Shown here one piece after another: positions 18,111 to 27,529 of a stretch of DNA of 59,331 nucleotides. The position numbers were made by a program, and so were the translations under genes. The first letter of the stretch is position 1, and each line of letters begins with the position of its first letter. The DNA comes from Borreliella californiensis (GTDB taxonomy: Bacteria > Spirochaetota > Spirochaetia > Borreliales > Borreliaceae), in contig NZ_JACHFB010000002.1 of the NCBI RefSeq assembly GCF_014205885.1, positions 162,541-221,871 of the forward strand. The letters are read 5' to 3'. The notes under the pieces are model-generated. The model saw nothing but the letters and a program-made list of their open reading frames with translations. It had not been told where the DNA came from and did not search any database.

Positions 18111-19883
18111 TTATTGGAATATTTTCTTTATCTCTTCAAGTCTACATTTGAAAATGTTAATAGTGTTTTCTATTGTTGCTTTTTTTGTTAAATCTACTCC
18201 GGTAATATTTAAGGAATCTAGTGGATATTTAGAGCCACCTGTTTTTAAAAATTTTATATAATTTTCTACTGCATCTTTTTTATTTTCTTTAATGTCTTTG
18301 TATATTGAAAGAGCAGCTGCAATGCCTGTAGCATATTGATACACATAAAAGGGTGAATAAAAGTGAGGGATTCTAAGGCATTCAAGGGGACTTAATTCAT
18401 CAAATTTTAGGCTAGGTCCAAAGTATTTTTTTAGCAAATTCATATAAGTTTCTGTTAGTGTTTCTTTTACTACAGGTTCTTCTTTGCTAATCATTTCATG
18501 AATAATGTACTCAAATTCAGCAAACATTGTTTGTCTAAAGAATGTTGAAATCATGTCGTCAATTTGTGAGAGTTTGATATATTTTATTTTTTCAGTATCG
18601 GATTCGTTTTTAAGCAAATATTCTGCTAATATTTGTTCGTTAATTATTGATGCTATTTCTGCTTCAAAAATGGAATAGTTATAGTGCGGAAATGGGTTGT
18701 TTTTTATGCTAAAGTAAGAGTGCATCGAATGACCTGCTTCGTGTGCAAGCGTAAACATATCTCTTATTGATTCGTCTTTGTAATTAAGAAGTATATAAGG
18801 TTTTCCATTGTATGATCCAGCGCTAAAAGCTCCCGATCTTTTTCCAGTATTCTCGTATTTATCAACCCATCTTTCTTTTAAAAGACCTTTTCTTAAGATT
18901 TCTGTATATTCATTTCCTAGTACCTCTAAAGATTTTAATATTTTTTCACAAGCTTCTTCAAACGAATTTTTAAATGTTATTCCTTTTGTTAATGGTACGT
19001 AAACATCGTAGTGATATATATATTCTTGGTTTAAAACTTTTTTCCTAAACTCATAATAGTCATTAAGCACAGATAAATTTTCATTGACAGTTTCGATTAA
19101 ATTTGTATAAACTTTTTTATCAATATTGTTTGAAAAGAGTTGCATTGAAAAAGTATTTTGAAACTTTCTTGTCTTTGCAATAAAGTGGCTTTTCTTAAAA
19201 TCTGAAATAATAAGATTAGCAAGCGTATTTTCATTATTTTTGTATTTTTGATAAAATTTTAAAAAAGCTTCTTTTCGTATTGTTTGATTTTCATTTTGTA
19301 GAAATAGTGTGTAGGTAGAATTGGTTAAAGGTTGTTCATTGATTTCTCCAAATTCCATATCAGCATTTGTTAATGCTGAGAATATGTTTTGATAAGATGA
19401 GTAAAGAGGGGTATAGTTAGCAAGTATTTTTTCTTCTTGTTCGCTTAAAATATGGTTTTTTTCTCTTAGTATTTTTTCAATTGCAATTTTTTTATCCTTA
19501 AGCTCTGGATTATTTATCCAAGCTTGAATTTTTTTTTCGTCTGTTTTTAGTATTTTAGGCATGAAGTATGAGGTAGTATTAGATACTTTTGTGGCTAAAT
19601 TGACACATATAGAGTATATTTTATTTGAATCTTTATTGGTTACATCTGTTTCTAATTGAAGCATTGCATAGTAAGAGACTTTCTCTAAATCTTCCATGAT
19701 TTCGTAGTATTTGTTTAAAGTTTCTCTAAACAAATCAAAATTTAATTCCAGTTTTTCATATTTTTTAAATTCTTCAGTTTTAATTTCAATAGCATTGATT
19801 GCTTTTGTATATTCTTTTTCATTTGCAAATAGAAAAGATAAATCCCATTTATCATTCTCATTGATTTCGTTTCTATTTATCAC
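18111..19883 (-). CDS. pepF: Oligoendopeptidase F (M3B metallopeptidase)
   Basis: Cytoplasmic zinc peptidase of 590 residues that degrades short peptides. The metal site is LAHEAGHSMHSYF, with His381, Glu382 and His385, and a downstream Glu in the FEAEIAS segment. The segment FYSPFYVYQYATG near residue 500 is the substrate-binding Tyr/His region typical of PepF. Start is GTG at 19883, after GGGGAG. Length is normal for the family (about 600). With an organism that imports oligopeptides, it should help turn them into amino acids. Thirteen bp separate it from pcs, so pepF, pcs and dedA may form one transcript. Confidence 0.95.
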   Translation of the reverse strand: MINRNEINENDKWDLSFLFANEKEYTKAINAIEIKTEEFKKYEKLELNFDLFRETLNKYYEIMEDLEKVSYYAMLQLETDVTNKDSNKIYSICVNLATKVSNTTSYFMPKILKTDEKKIQAWINNPELKDKKIAIEKILREKNHILSEQEEKILANYTPLYSSYQNIFSALTNADMEFGEINEQPLTNSTYTLFLQNENQTIRKEAFLKFYQKYKNNENTLANLIISDFKKSHFIAKTRKFQNTFSMQLFSNNIDKKVYTNLIETVNENLSVLNDYYEFRKKVLNQEYIYHYDVYVPLTKGITFKNSFEEACEKILKSLEVLGNEYTEILRKGLLKERWVDKYENTGKRSGAFSAGSYNGKPYILLNYKDESIRDMFTLAHEAGHSMHSYFSIKNNPFPHYNYSIFEAEIASIINEQILAEYLLKNESDTEKIKYIKLSQIDDMISTFFRQTMFAEFEYIIHEMISKEEPVVKETLTETYMNLLKKYFGPSLKFDELSPLECLRIPHFYSPFYVYQYATGIAAALSIYKDIKENKKDAVENYIKFLKTGGSKYPLDSLNITGVDLTKKATIENTINIFKCRLEEIKKIFQ

Positions 19884-20002
19884 TAAATTCTCCCCTACCT
19901 TTTTTTATTGTTTTGAAAGAAATAATAACTCGAAATTTTATAAACATTGTGCTTTTTATTTTACAATAAAGTCTAAACTTTATATATAAAAAGCCTTTAA
20001 GA

Positions 20003-20608
20003 TTAACTGTTGAATAAAGATTCTAATAAAAATTTCTTAAATTTTAAAAATGCTATTCCTCGATGGGATATTTTATTTTTTTCTTCAAGTGTTAGATCAC
20101 TAAGTTTTTTATTATTTTTAGTTAAAAATATTGAATCATAACCAAATCCATAGCTGTTCTTTTCATTTAAGCTTAGTGCGATTTTTCCCTTAATAATTCC
20201 TTCAAAATTTAATATTTGTCCATTTTTTGATATATAGCTTATGTTGCATATAAAATATGCTTTTCTGTTTATTTCATTTTTCATTAAGTCTAAAATTAGT
20301 TGATTTTTTTCATTAGGGGTTAATTTTTTGCATAGCTTATAAGTGTCATATCTTTTAGAGTAAATTCCAGGTTCCAAGTTTAGTGCCTCAATGCACAGTC
20401 CAGAATCTTCTCCAAAAACATTTTGATTTTTATTTAAAATTTCAAACAGTGCTTTTGCTTTAAGCAAAGAGTTTTCTTTAAATGTTTTTCCTGTTTCTTT
20501 TATGTTAAAATTTTGAGGGATTATTAAGTTTAAATTAGGCATATCTAATATATTTTTTACTTCATTTATTTTATTTTCATTTGTTGTTGCAAAAAATAGT
20601 GTTTTCAT
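20003..20608 (-). CDS. rdgB: XTP/dITP diphosphatase (RdgB/HAM1 family)
   Basis: House-cleaning pyrophosphatase of 201 residues that removes inosine and xanthosine triphosphates from the nucleotide pool. The N-terminal signature [17 protein letters not shown] binds the nucleotide. [13 protein letters not shown] contains the catalytic Asp. GYDSIFL and [10 protein letters not shown] near the C-terminus complete the family pattern. Length is usual. It is about 120 bp downstream of pepF on the same strand and ends the minus-strand block that starts at the divergent M23 gene. Confidence 0.95.
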   Translation of the reverse strand: MKTLFFATTNENKINEVKNILDMPNLNLIIPQNFNIKETGKTFKENSLLKAKALFEILNKNQNVFGEDSGLCIEALNLEPGIYSKRYDTYKLCKKLTPNEKNQLILDLMKNEINRKAYFICNISYISKNGQILNFEGIIKGKIALSLNEKNSYGFGYDSIFLTKNNKKLSDLTLEEKNKISHRGIAFLKFKKFLLESLFNS

Positions 20609-20805
20609 CTATATAATAATAAAGTATTTATGAGTTTAATTGTATAATTATATTGGCTTTAAGTATTATTCTCTTTAATTTTGTGTATTTGTTAAGTGTT
20701 TTTGTGTACCAGGTTTTTATCGAAAAATTTGGATTTTTGTCTAAGGTATTAAAATATATTTTTAATGTTTTTGTTTGAGCATGGTAATTTTTGGTAAGGT
20801 TTGTT

Positions 20806-21831
20806 ATGAAGAAAAGAATTAAATTAAAGATTATTTTGGGTTTTAAAGGAATTTTAAAGGTTTTTTTAGCCATTTATAATTCTTTGTTTATAGCCCTTAA
20901 AGTCATTCATTCTTTTTTTAAGCAAAATATTAGTTTTATTGTTATTCCCCATGTTAAAGGGAATGTAAAAAATATTAAAATTTCTTTTTTGACTTTATTT
21001 TTCTTTTCTACTTTTTTTTTAGGTGGTTTTATAGGGTTTGTTTTGCTTGCTGTTAATTATGTTACTCTCTCATCAATTGTTAAATCTACAGAGAAAAATT
21101 ACTCTTTAGCAGAATCTGAGATTGAAGATTTTAGAAATACGGTTGTAGAAATTAATTCTGTTGCAAAAAATTTTTCTAAAGTTTTAGATGAGCTTAAAAC
21201 TTCTTTAAAAATCAATTCTAATGGTGTTGATTTAAATAAGAATAAACTAGATGGAGATCTTTCTGATTTTATTGATTTGCAAATTTTAGAAGCTAATTCA
21301 ATAAAAGAGCTTAGTGATCTTAAAAATATTAAAAGCAAAATAGAAAGTTCAATTCCTCCTCTTAAAAGTATAGTTAAGGTCTTGCACGCTCAGGACAAGC
21401 TTTTAAATGATATTCCTTCTCTTTGGCCTCTTGCTGGTGGATCTGGAATTATTACTTTGCATTTTGGTCCTGCTATTGAGCCTTTTACTAGGCAGTGGTA
21501 TATTCACAAAGGTATAGATCTTGGGGGAGTTAGAATTGGAACTCCTATTGTTGCAACTGCTGATGGGGAGGTTGTTAGGGCAAGTTATCAGTCAGCAGGC
21601 TATGGCAATTTTGTTCAAATTAAGCATAAGTATGGACTTGCTACTCTTTATGCACATATGTCGCGCCTTAATACTTCTAAAGGGTCTTATGTTAGAAAGG
21701 GACAGATAATTGGATTTATGGGGCAGACAGGTTATGCAACAGGCCCACATGTTCATTATGAGGTTCGTGTAGGTTCTCAAGTTATTAATCCCGATATGTA
21801 TTTAAATTTAGCAACAGGAGCTTCAAAATAG
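20806..21831 (+). CDS. Membrane-anchored M23 peptidase (bb0246-like)
   Basis: Protein of 341 residues. ATG 20806 is chosen because AAGG at 20796-20799 lies six bases upstream. An in-frame TTG at 20791 would add five residues. The N-terminus is basic, and a strong hydrophobic segment at about residues 65-90 anchors it. A helical, probably coiled-coil region follows (about 95-190). The C-terminal M23 domain has HKGIDLGG, YAHMSRL and HVHYEVRVG, so all zinc ligands are present. It is likely a peptidoglycan endopeptidase acting outside the inner membrane. It is followed directly (stop next to start) by a bactofilin gene, a pairing used for cell-shape control in other bacteria. Confidence 0.9.
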   Translation: MKKRIKLKIILGFKGILKVFLAIYNSLFIALKVIHSFFKQNISFIVIPHVKGNVKNIKISFLTLFFFSTFFLGGFIGFVLLAVNYVTLSSIVKSTEKNYSLAESEIEDFRNTVVEINSVAKNFSKVLDELKTSLKINSNGVDLNKNKLDGDLSDFIDLQILEANSIKELSDLKNIKSKIESSIPPLKSIVKVLHAQDKLLNDIPSLWPLAGGSGIITLHFGPAIEPFTRQWYIHKGIDLGGVRIGTPIVATADGEVVRASYQSAGYGNFVQIKHKYGLATLYAHMSRLNTSKGSYVRKGQIIGFMGQTGYATGPHVHYEVRVGSQVINPDMYLNLATGASK

Positions 21832-22386
21832 ATGTTAAATTTTTTGACTGTGAAGAAAGAAAGAAAAACCCCGTCTTTGTTTATTTTTGATGAAATAAAA
21901 ACAATAGTGGGTGTTGGTGATTTTTTTAAAGGAGACTTAGTTTCAAATAATTTTATTCGGCTTGATGGTGATTTTATGGGCACTATTAGTTCTACTAAAA
22001 GAGTAATTATTGGAGAGAGTGGTAGAGTTAAATCTAGTATTGATGCTAATGAGCTTGTTATTTCTGGAATGGTTGTGGGCAATATTTATGCTAAAAGCAA
22101 GATTAAAATATTTGCATCAGGGTGTGTTATTGGAAATATTTCTTGTAAGTCGATTGAAGTTGAAGAGGGTGCTATTATTGATGGATATATGGATATTGGT
22201 GCTGAGTATATTAGAGCTCCCGAAAGAAATACATTTTTTTATACTGGTTCTTACAAGGTCAATGAAGATCTTTTAATTGAAATCAATAAGGAGCACCAAG
22301 AAGAAAAAAAATCTTTTCAACTTTTAGAAGGTGAAGATGATAAATATTTTTCAAGTATTGTGAATAAAATAGATGAAAGTAAATAA
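21832..22386 (+). CDS. Bactofilin (bb0245-like)
   Basis: Protein of 184 residues with the bactofilin (formerly DUF583) fold. After a short tail, the core at about residues 25-125 has the regular short beta repeats seen as alternating hydrophobic residues and Gly (FFKGDLVSNNFIRLDGDFMG, RVIIGESGRVKSSI, ELVISGMVVGNI). These form a self-polymerising beta-helix that makes cytoskeletal filaments at the membrane. The C-terminal tail is charged. It starts next to the stop of the M23 gene and overlaps the next gene by 14 bp, so the three are almost surely one operon. Its likely role is to position the M23 peptidase. Confidence 0.88.
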   Translation: MLNFLTVKKERKTPSLFIFDEIKTIVGVGDFFKGDLVSNNFIRLDGDFMGTISSTKRVIIGESGRVKSSIDANELVISGMVVGNIYAKSKIKIFASGCVIGNISCKSIEVEEGAIIDGYMDIGAEYIRAPERNTFFYTGSYKVNEDLLIEINKEHQEEKKSFQLLEGEDDKYFSSIVNKIDESK

Positions 22387-22870
22387 TTTGATTGCTGGGG
22401 CATTAAATCTTAACTCAAAAGATTATAAAAAAAGTGGTAATAAGAAGGTGTCTTTTGATAAGAACAATTTTTTTTCTTCGGTGTTTCAGACTGAAAGTGT
22501 TAAAGAGGATAAGCATTTTATTTTGTTTGAAAATGGAGAATTTAATCTTGATTTAATCAAAAGTATGTTAGATGGAATTAATGAGACTGGCGAGAGACTT
22601 TTGAGTGAGCCTTCCAGGCAAAATGTGATTTTTTACAAAAAAGTTATTTCAGAATTCATATCCATTATTATATCATCTTCTGTTTGTTTGAAAGAACAAA
22701 AAGGGGGAAGTTTGGGAGATCCTAAGCGTCCTAAGTATAGAATTATTAAGATTATTAACGATAAGTTGGACAGACTTGCCTATTCTGTTTTACAAAATCA
22801 AATAACTCAGATTAAACTTTTAGATAGCATTGAAGAGATTCAAGGTTTGCTTGTGAATTTGCTAATGTGA
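22373..22870 (+). CDS. DUF327 (YaaR-like) protein (bb0244-like)
   Basis: Cytoplasmic protein of 165 residues without signal or membrane segments. Its pattern matches the DUF327/YaaR family: a variable N-terminus, a central helix set (IKSMLDGINETGERLLSEPS), the VIFYKKVISEFISII segment and a basic KRPKYRIIKIINDKLDRLA block. The function of that family is not known. It starts inside the last codons of the bactofilin gene, so translation is probably coupled. This context ties it to cell-envelope shape, but that is inference. Confidence 0.75.
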   Translation: MKVNNLIAGALNLNSKDYKKSGNKKVSFDKNNFFSSVFQTESVKEDKHFILFENGEFNLDLIKSMLDGINETGERLLSEPSRQNVIFYKKVISEFISIIISSSVCLKEQKGGSLGDPKRPKYRIIKIINDKLDRLAYSVLQNQITQIKLLDSIEEIQGLLVNLLM

Positions 22871-22909
22871 ATTGGGTTTAAGGCTTTTAATGTTTTAAGT
22901 TTTAAATTA

Positions 22910-22934
22910 AAAGGGATTGTTAAACAATCCCTTT
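22910..22934. terminator. Bidirectional hairpin between convergent bb0244-like gene and glpD
   Basis: A perfect 11-bp stem (AAAGGGATTGT with ACAATCCCTTT) with a 3-base loop lies in the 90-bp gap between two converging genes. It is flanked by AT-rich sequence on both sides (GTTTAAT on the plus strand, TTAATTTAAA on the minus strand) rather than a long pure T-run. It is a good candidate for a terminator used in both directions. Confidence 0.75.
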
Positions 22935-22960
22935 GTTTAATAGTAAAAATTAAATTAATT

Positions 22961-24544
22961 TTAAATTAAATATTTTTTACTTATTTCTAAAAAGCTTTTT
23001 ATTTGTTCATTTTTCCACTCTTCAGATTTATTTAATTTTTTCATCATTATTTCAGCAACTCTTGGAGCAGCCTCAATTGCAGCTTGAGGATTTAAAGGCA
23101 ACGATCTTGTTCTTCTTGCTAAAACATCCTCAATAGTTTTGGCTTGCTCAAATTCAATTGAAAAAGCTATTTGAGCTTCATTTAAATCCAAGTTTTCGTG
23201 TATCTTTTTATCAAAACCCTCCATGTTTTTTAGAATTTCAAAGTCGCTGCCATAAGCTCTAAAAGGTTCAGGAATTTTCATTGCCTCTTCTTTTTTAAGA
23301 TAACCGTGTAACTTTAAATCTTCTGTAGTTGGTGCGCAATTTGGTATTAAATTTTTTTCTATAGCTTTAAGCAAGGTTTTTTCTGCCATTTTTCTATATG
23401 TAGTATATTTACCCCCTGCTATTGTAATAAGATTTGAATCTGATATAAAGATTTTTTCATTTCTTGAGATTTTTGAAGTGTCCCCCTTAGCTTTTGGATC
23501 CATTATTAATGGTCTTATTCCGGTATATACGCTTTTTACATCAGATTTTTCTATTTTAATATTTAAACAGCTGTTTAAATTATTTATTATAAAGTCAATC
23601 TCTTTGTCAAGTCTTTTGGGTTCTTCTTGTATCTCTTTTATTGGAATGTCAGTGCTTCCACAAACAACACTATCATACCAAGGAATAGCAAATAAAATCC
23701 TATTATCACTAGTTTTAGGTATTAATATTGCATGGTTTTTGGGGAATTTGTCTTTTTTGATTATTAAATGGCTACCTTGGGAAGGTTTGATGATGTTTAA
23801 GACTTTTTCATCATCTAGCTTTCTTATTTCATCTGAAAATATTCCTGTTGCGTTTATTATACATTTGCTTTTTAATGAAATTTGTTCTTTTGACAATTTA
23901 TTTTGTATGAGAACCCCTGAAAGTTTTCCGTTATTTTTATTGAATTTTTTAAGTTCTGTATAGTTAAGGGCAATGCCTCCTTTCTCGGTAAAAGTTCTTA
24001 ACAATGTTATTGCCATTCTAGCATCATCGAATGAATCGTCGTAATATAGAACAGAGCATTTAAGGCCTTCTGTTTTAATATTGGGAGCTTTCTCAATGAT
24101 AGATGTTTTGGATAACAATTTAGTTTTGTGTTTGTTAGTTTTTTCTTTACCCATAAGATTGTGGTAATAAATTAATCCAAAATAATAATAAGGTATTTCT
24201 AAAACATTATAAATAGGAGTGATAAGTGCACATTCGTTAATTAAATGAGGTGCATTTTTCTCAAGAATGGCTTTTTCGTGTAAAGCTTCTTTAACTAAAG
24301 AAATATTCCATTGGGCTAAATATCTTACTCCGCCGTGAATTAATTTGCTTGATCTAGAGGAAGTGCCTTTTGCATAATCAAATTTTTCTATAAGTATTGT
24401 TTTATATCCCCTTGTAATTGCGTCTACTGCAATGCCAAGACCTGTTGCGCCTCCTCCAATTATTATAAGATCAAATTCTTGATTTTCAAGATCTTTTAAT
24501 TTTGTTTCTTTGTTATTATTCATGAAATTTAAATATTCCTCCAT
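22961..24544 (-). CDS. glpD: Glycerol-3-phosphate dehydrogenase, FAD-dependent
   Basis: Flavoprotein of 527 residues that oxidises glycerol-3-phosphate to dihydroxyacetone phosphate, feeding glycolysis. The FAD-binding site is at the N-terminus (DLIIIGGGATGLGIAVDA), followed by the GlpD motif GTSSRSSKLIHGGVRYL. Further blocks are VVCGSTDIP, VYTGIRPL and GGKYTTYRKMAE. The C-terminal helical domain keeps RRTRSL. It is the last gene of the glycerol cluster, on the same strand as glpK and glpF and separated from glpK by 271 bp. Borrelia uses glycerol as a carbon source in the tick, where this cluster is known to be induced. Confidence 0.96.
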   Translation of the reverse strand: MEEYLNFMNNNKETKLKDLENQEFDLIIIGGGATGLGIAVDAITRGYKTILIEKFDYAKGTSSRSSKLIHGGVRYLAQWNISLVKEALHEKAILEKNAPHLINECALITPIYNVLEIPYYYFGLIYYHNLMGKEKTNKHKTKLLSKTSIIEKAPNIKTEGLKCSVLYYDDSFDDARMAITLLRTFTEKGGIALNYTELKKFNKNNGKLSGVLIQNKLSKEQISLKSKCIINATGIFSDEIRKLDDEKVLNIIKPSQGSHLIIKKDKFPKNHAILIPKTSDNRILFAIPWYDSVVCGSTDIPIKEIQEEPKRLDKEIDFIINNLNSCLNIKIEKSDVKSVYTGIRPLIMDPKAKGDTSKISRNEKIFISDSNLITIAGGKYTTYRKMAEKTLLKAIEKNLIPNCAPTTEDLKLHGYLKKEEAMKIPEPFRAYGSDFEILKNMEGFDKKIHENLDLNEAQIAFSIEFEQAKTIEDVLARRTRSLPLNPQAAIEAAPRVAEIMMKKLNKSEEWKNEQIKSFLEISKKYLI

Positions 24545-24815
24545 GTTGGTTAATTCCTTTTCTTTTTAGTTAAATACTAGATTTAAGAAATTAGAAAGGA
24601 CCATTTGTTCTAATTTTATTAAATAGCACTATAGACCAATTGCTTTGGTAAATTTTTCAATTTTTTATGATTTTTCTTTAGATTTAATATACTATTAATC
24701 ATTTTTTGTATTGCTCCAATGATATTGTTTTAGTTTTAAAAAATCAAATAAATTATGCATAATTTTGTTACCGGTATATTTTTTGTTATGATCTTCAAAG
24801 CCTTATTTTGAACTT
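24545..24815 (-). other. glpK-glpD spacer with remnants of a small reading frame
   Basis: The 271-bp spacer holds two short minus-strand frames that abut in different frames: 24760-24695 (21 codons, beginning MHNLFDFLK) and 24702-24619 (27 codons, beginning MINSILNLKK). They overlap at a run of six A's. Removing one A would join them into one frame of 47 codons. GGAG lies about 11 bases before the second ATG. B31 has an annotated small gene, bb0242, at this place as I recall, so this may be that gene or a decayed form. There is no recognisable domain and coding status is doubtful. Confidence 0.3.
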
Positions 24816-26321
24816 TTATAGACTATTAGAATTCTGTATCCAAGATTTTGATTTTTCAATTGCTTTGTTCCAATTTTCAAGAAGCATTTCTTTTTGATTT
24901 TTGGGCATTGAAGGTTCAAATATTTTATCTACTTGCCAAAGGCTTACGATTTCTTCAGCGCTTTGCCAATAACCTGTTGCAAGTCCCGCAAGGTAAGCAG
25001 CCCCAAGAGCGGTTGTTTCTGTTATTTTGGGTCTTACAACTTTGCATTCTAAAAGATCCGCTTGAAATTGCATTAATAGATTGTTTTGACTTGCTCCGCC
25101 GTCTACTCTTAATTCTTGAATTTCAAAGTTAGAAATGGATTTTTTCATGGTATTTAGTATATCAAAGCTTTGAAATGCGATGCTCTCAAGAGCAGCTCTT
25201 GTAATGTGGGCTTTTGTTGATCCTCTTGTTATTCCGATGATTGTTCCTCTTGCATAAGAATCCCAATGAGGTGCACCAAGCCCAACAAATGCTGGCACAA
25301 AATAAACTCCCCCATTATCTGATACAGAGCTTGCTAATGCTTCTGCATCTGAGCTTTTTCTGAAAAATTCAAGCCCATCTCTTAGCCACTGAACTACGGC
25401 TCCGCCAATAAAAACACTTCCTTCAAGAACATAAGTTACAGATTTTTTTCTTCCCCAGGCAATTGAAGTTAAAAGTTTGTCATGACTAATGATTGGTTCT
25501 TTTCCTATATTGACCGTTAAAAAGCAACCAGTTCCATAAGTGTTTTTAGCCATGCCTTTTTTAAGACAAGCTTGTCCAAATGTTGCTGCGAATTGATCTC
25601 CAGCAATTCCTGCAATAGAAATTTCTGCTCCAAATAGTGATTTATCTGTTTTTCCATATATTGTAGAACTTTCTTTAATTTCAGGCAAAATTGCTTTTGG
25701 AATATTTAATATGCTTAAAAGTTCATCATCCCACTTTAATGTTTTAATGTTTAATAATAATGTTCTTGAAGCATTAGAGTAGTCAGTTGCATGTACTTTT
25801 TTTTGAGTTAGATTCCACAATAGCCATGTATCTATTGTTCCAAAACATAATTCACCATTTTCAGCTTTTTGTCTGGCACCTTCTACATTATCCAAGATCC
25901 ACATTATTTTTGTTCCACTAAAATAAGAATCTAGTACTAAGCCTGTTTTTTCTAAAATAATTTTATCTTTTCCTTCGTTTTTTAATTGGTCACAAATTTT
26001 TGCAGTTCTTCTGTCTTGCCATACTATTGCATTATAGATAGGCTTTCCTGTAATTTTTTCCCATACAACTGTAGTTTCTCTTTGATTAGTTATCCCAATA
26101 GCATCAACTTCATTTGGCAAAATTCTTGAATTTGCCATAGCTTCTGTTATAACTCCAAGTTGTGATCCCCATATTTCGGTAGGGTCATGTTCCACCCAAC
26201 TTGGTTGTGGATAAATTTGAGTAAATTCTTTTTGAGCAAATCCTTTTATGTTTGCATTTTTGTCAAATACCATTGCTCTAGAGCTAGTAGTACCTTGATC
26301 AATAGATAAAATGTATTTCAT
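24816..26321 (-). CDS. glpK: Glycerol kinase
   Basis: Kinase of the FGGY family, 501 residues, that traps glycerol entering through GlpF as glycerol-3-phosphate. The N-terminal ATPase-fold motif is [16 protein letters not shown]. Substrate-site segments include [24 protein letters not shown] and [12 protein letters not shown]. The FGGY signatures [12 protein letters not shown] and [20 protein letters not shown] are intact. Length is normal. The ATG has AAGGAAAA just upstream. It lies 42 bp downstream of glpF. Product glycerol-3-phosphate can go to glycolysis through GlpD or to lipid and lipoprotein synthesis. Confidence 0.97.
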   Translation of the reverse strand: MKYILSIDQGTTSSRAMVFDKNANIKGFAQKEFTQIYPQPSWVEHDPTEIWGSQLGVITEAMANSRILPNEVDAIGITNQRETTVVWEKITGKPIYNAIVWQDRRTAKICDQLKNEGKDKIILEKTGLVLDSYFSGTKIMWILDNVEGARQKAENGELCFGTIDTWLLWNLTQKKVHATDYSNASRTLLLNIKTLKWDDELLSILNIPKAILPEIKESSTIYGKTDKSLFGAEISIAGIAGDQFAATFGQACLKKGMAKNTYGTGCFLTVNIGKEPIISHDKLLTSIAWGRKKSVTYVLEGSVFIGGAVVQWLRDGLEFFRKSSDAEALASSVSDNGGVYFVPAFVGLGAPHWDSYARGTIIGITRGSTKAHITRAALESIAFQSFDILNTMKKSISNFEIQELRVDGGASQNNLLMQFQADLLECKVVRPKITETTALGAAYLAGLATGYWQSAEEIVSLWQVDKIFEPSMPKNQKEMLLENWNKAIEKSKSWIQNSNSL

Positions 26322-26363
26322 AATTTTTCCTTTTTGCTTTAATAAAGATAAATATCTTTTCTT

Positions 26364-27128
26364 TTAGTCTTTGTTATTTTTTAATGTAAATTCGTAAATT
26401 GTAGCTCCCAAAATTGCTCCAATTATTGGGCCAATTATTGGTACAATAAATATGCTTAGGTTGTTAAATCCATGATTTTTAAATCCAGCAAATAATAGCA
26501 AAAGTCTTGGTCCCAGATCCCTTGCAGGATTAATAGCATAGCCGTGCATTCCTCCAAAACTTATTCCTATTGATAAAACCACTGCTCCTATAATGAATGG
26601 AATAAATGGGTTATCATTGTATTTTTTTGTAAAATCTCCAACAGCAGAAATTAAAAACATTAGCAAAAAAGTTCCAAAAATTTGATCAATAAATCCAGGC
26701 AAAAATCCAGGAACAGCAGGGAAGGTTGCCATTATGCCTTGAGTATTTTCAAGTCCAGGATCCATTTCGATCCATTTAGGATAAAATACGACAAGTGTCA
26801 TTAATGCGCCTGTAAATGCTCCTAATATTTGCGCTACAATGTAGTGTAAAAGTTTTGAAACGGGAAATTTTCCAATGCTTGCTAATCCTATGCTAACAGC
26901 TGGATTTAGATGTGCTCCGCTTATTCTTGCTGCTGTATAAATACCAAACGTTACACCCAATCCCCATCCAAATACTATATTTGTATATCCCCCTTTTATT
27001 ATTTCTCCTGGTATTTCAGGACTTGAGGAAAATAATACTGTCATTGCAACAGATCCAGTTCCTAAGGCCAATAGGATGAATGTTCCCAAAAATTCCGATA
27101 TAAATTCTTGAAATTTTGTATAATTCAT
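26364..27128 (-). CDS. glpF: Glycerol uptake facilitator (aquaglyceroporin)
   Basis: Channel protein of 254 residues with six membrane helices and two half-helices. Both pore motifs are present: HLNPAVS near residue 70 and YAINPARDLGPR near residue 200, the second with the Asp after Arg that is typical of glycerol-conducting GlpF rather than water-only channels. AAGGAGATAT lies just before the ATG. It is the first gene of the glpF-glpK-glpD cluster, so the main promoter should lie in the 400-bp region upstream. Confidence 0.96.
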   Translation of the reverse strand: MNYTKFQEFISEFLGTFILLALGTGSVAMTVLFSSSPEIPGEIIKGGYTNIVFGWGLGVTFGIYTAARISGAHLNPAVSIGLASIGKFPVSKLLHYIVAQILGAFTGALMTLVVFYPKWIEMDPGLENTQGIMATFPAVPGFLPGFIDQIFGTFLLMFLISAVGDFTKKYNDNPFIPFIIGAVVLSIGISFGGMHGYAINPARDLGPRLLLLFAGFKNHGFNNLSIFIVPIIGPIIGAILGATIYEFTLKNNKD

Positions 27129-27529
27129 AATTATATCTCCTTATCTTTATAACAATTTTATTTTTTATTAATGAGTTTTAATTTTTGATTTTTGAATCCG
27201 AATATATTTAATTTTTTAATTAAATTTCATTGTGTTTTATGCAAGATAGTTAGAATTATTATAGTATAGCCTTTTAATTAAAAAAATAATTTTTTTTAAT
27301 TAAAGCTTTATTTAAAATATATTTAATATCTTATTTTTAATTAAGAATAATGTCAATAATTTAAGAATTTTAATTTTTGAATTATGAATTTCTTTTCTTA
27401 AATTTGTTTAAGGATTTTTTATTTTATATTAAAATTTTTACATTGAGTTTTTTGATTAATGAAGTTTTATGATTTAGCAATTTTTTTTAGCTTATGTGTG
27501 AATTTATTTAAGTTATTTTGGAGGTAGAC
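27129..27529. promoter_or_regulatory. glp promoter/leader and dck upstream region
   Basis: Gene-free stretch of 401 bp, about 85% A+T, between divergent glpF and the kinase gene. On the minus strand two overlapping -10-like boxes occur, TATACT (27268-27263) and TATAAT (27263-27258). These would give a leader of roughly 120 bases before glpF. No good -35 box exists at the right distance. Instead a perfect inverted repeat (14-bp arms, 4-base loop, 27273-27304) covers that place. On the plus strand the kinase has GGAGG at 27520-27524. I see no open frame of note. Confidence 0.5.
27273..27304. repeat. 32-bp inverted repeat at the glp promoter
   Basis: Arms TTTAATTAAAAAAA (27273-27286) and TTTTTTTAATTAAA (27291-27304) are exact reverse complements around TAAT. 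It covers the -35 zone of the likely glpF promoter. It could be an operator for a DNA-binding regulator, an UP-like element, or simply AT-rich DNA that bends. Confidence 0.55.

Noticed and set aside
20628..20873. Minus-strand frame of 81 codons beside rdgB
   Set aside because: It lies antisense over the promoter, ribosome site and start of the M23 gene, has a Lys/Ile/Asn-rich composition expected of random AT-rich sequence, and no domain.
27129..27529. Riboswitch in the glp upstream region
   Set aside because: The sequence is almost only A and T; no conserved core such as a cyclic-di-GMP or glycine aptamer could be recognised.
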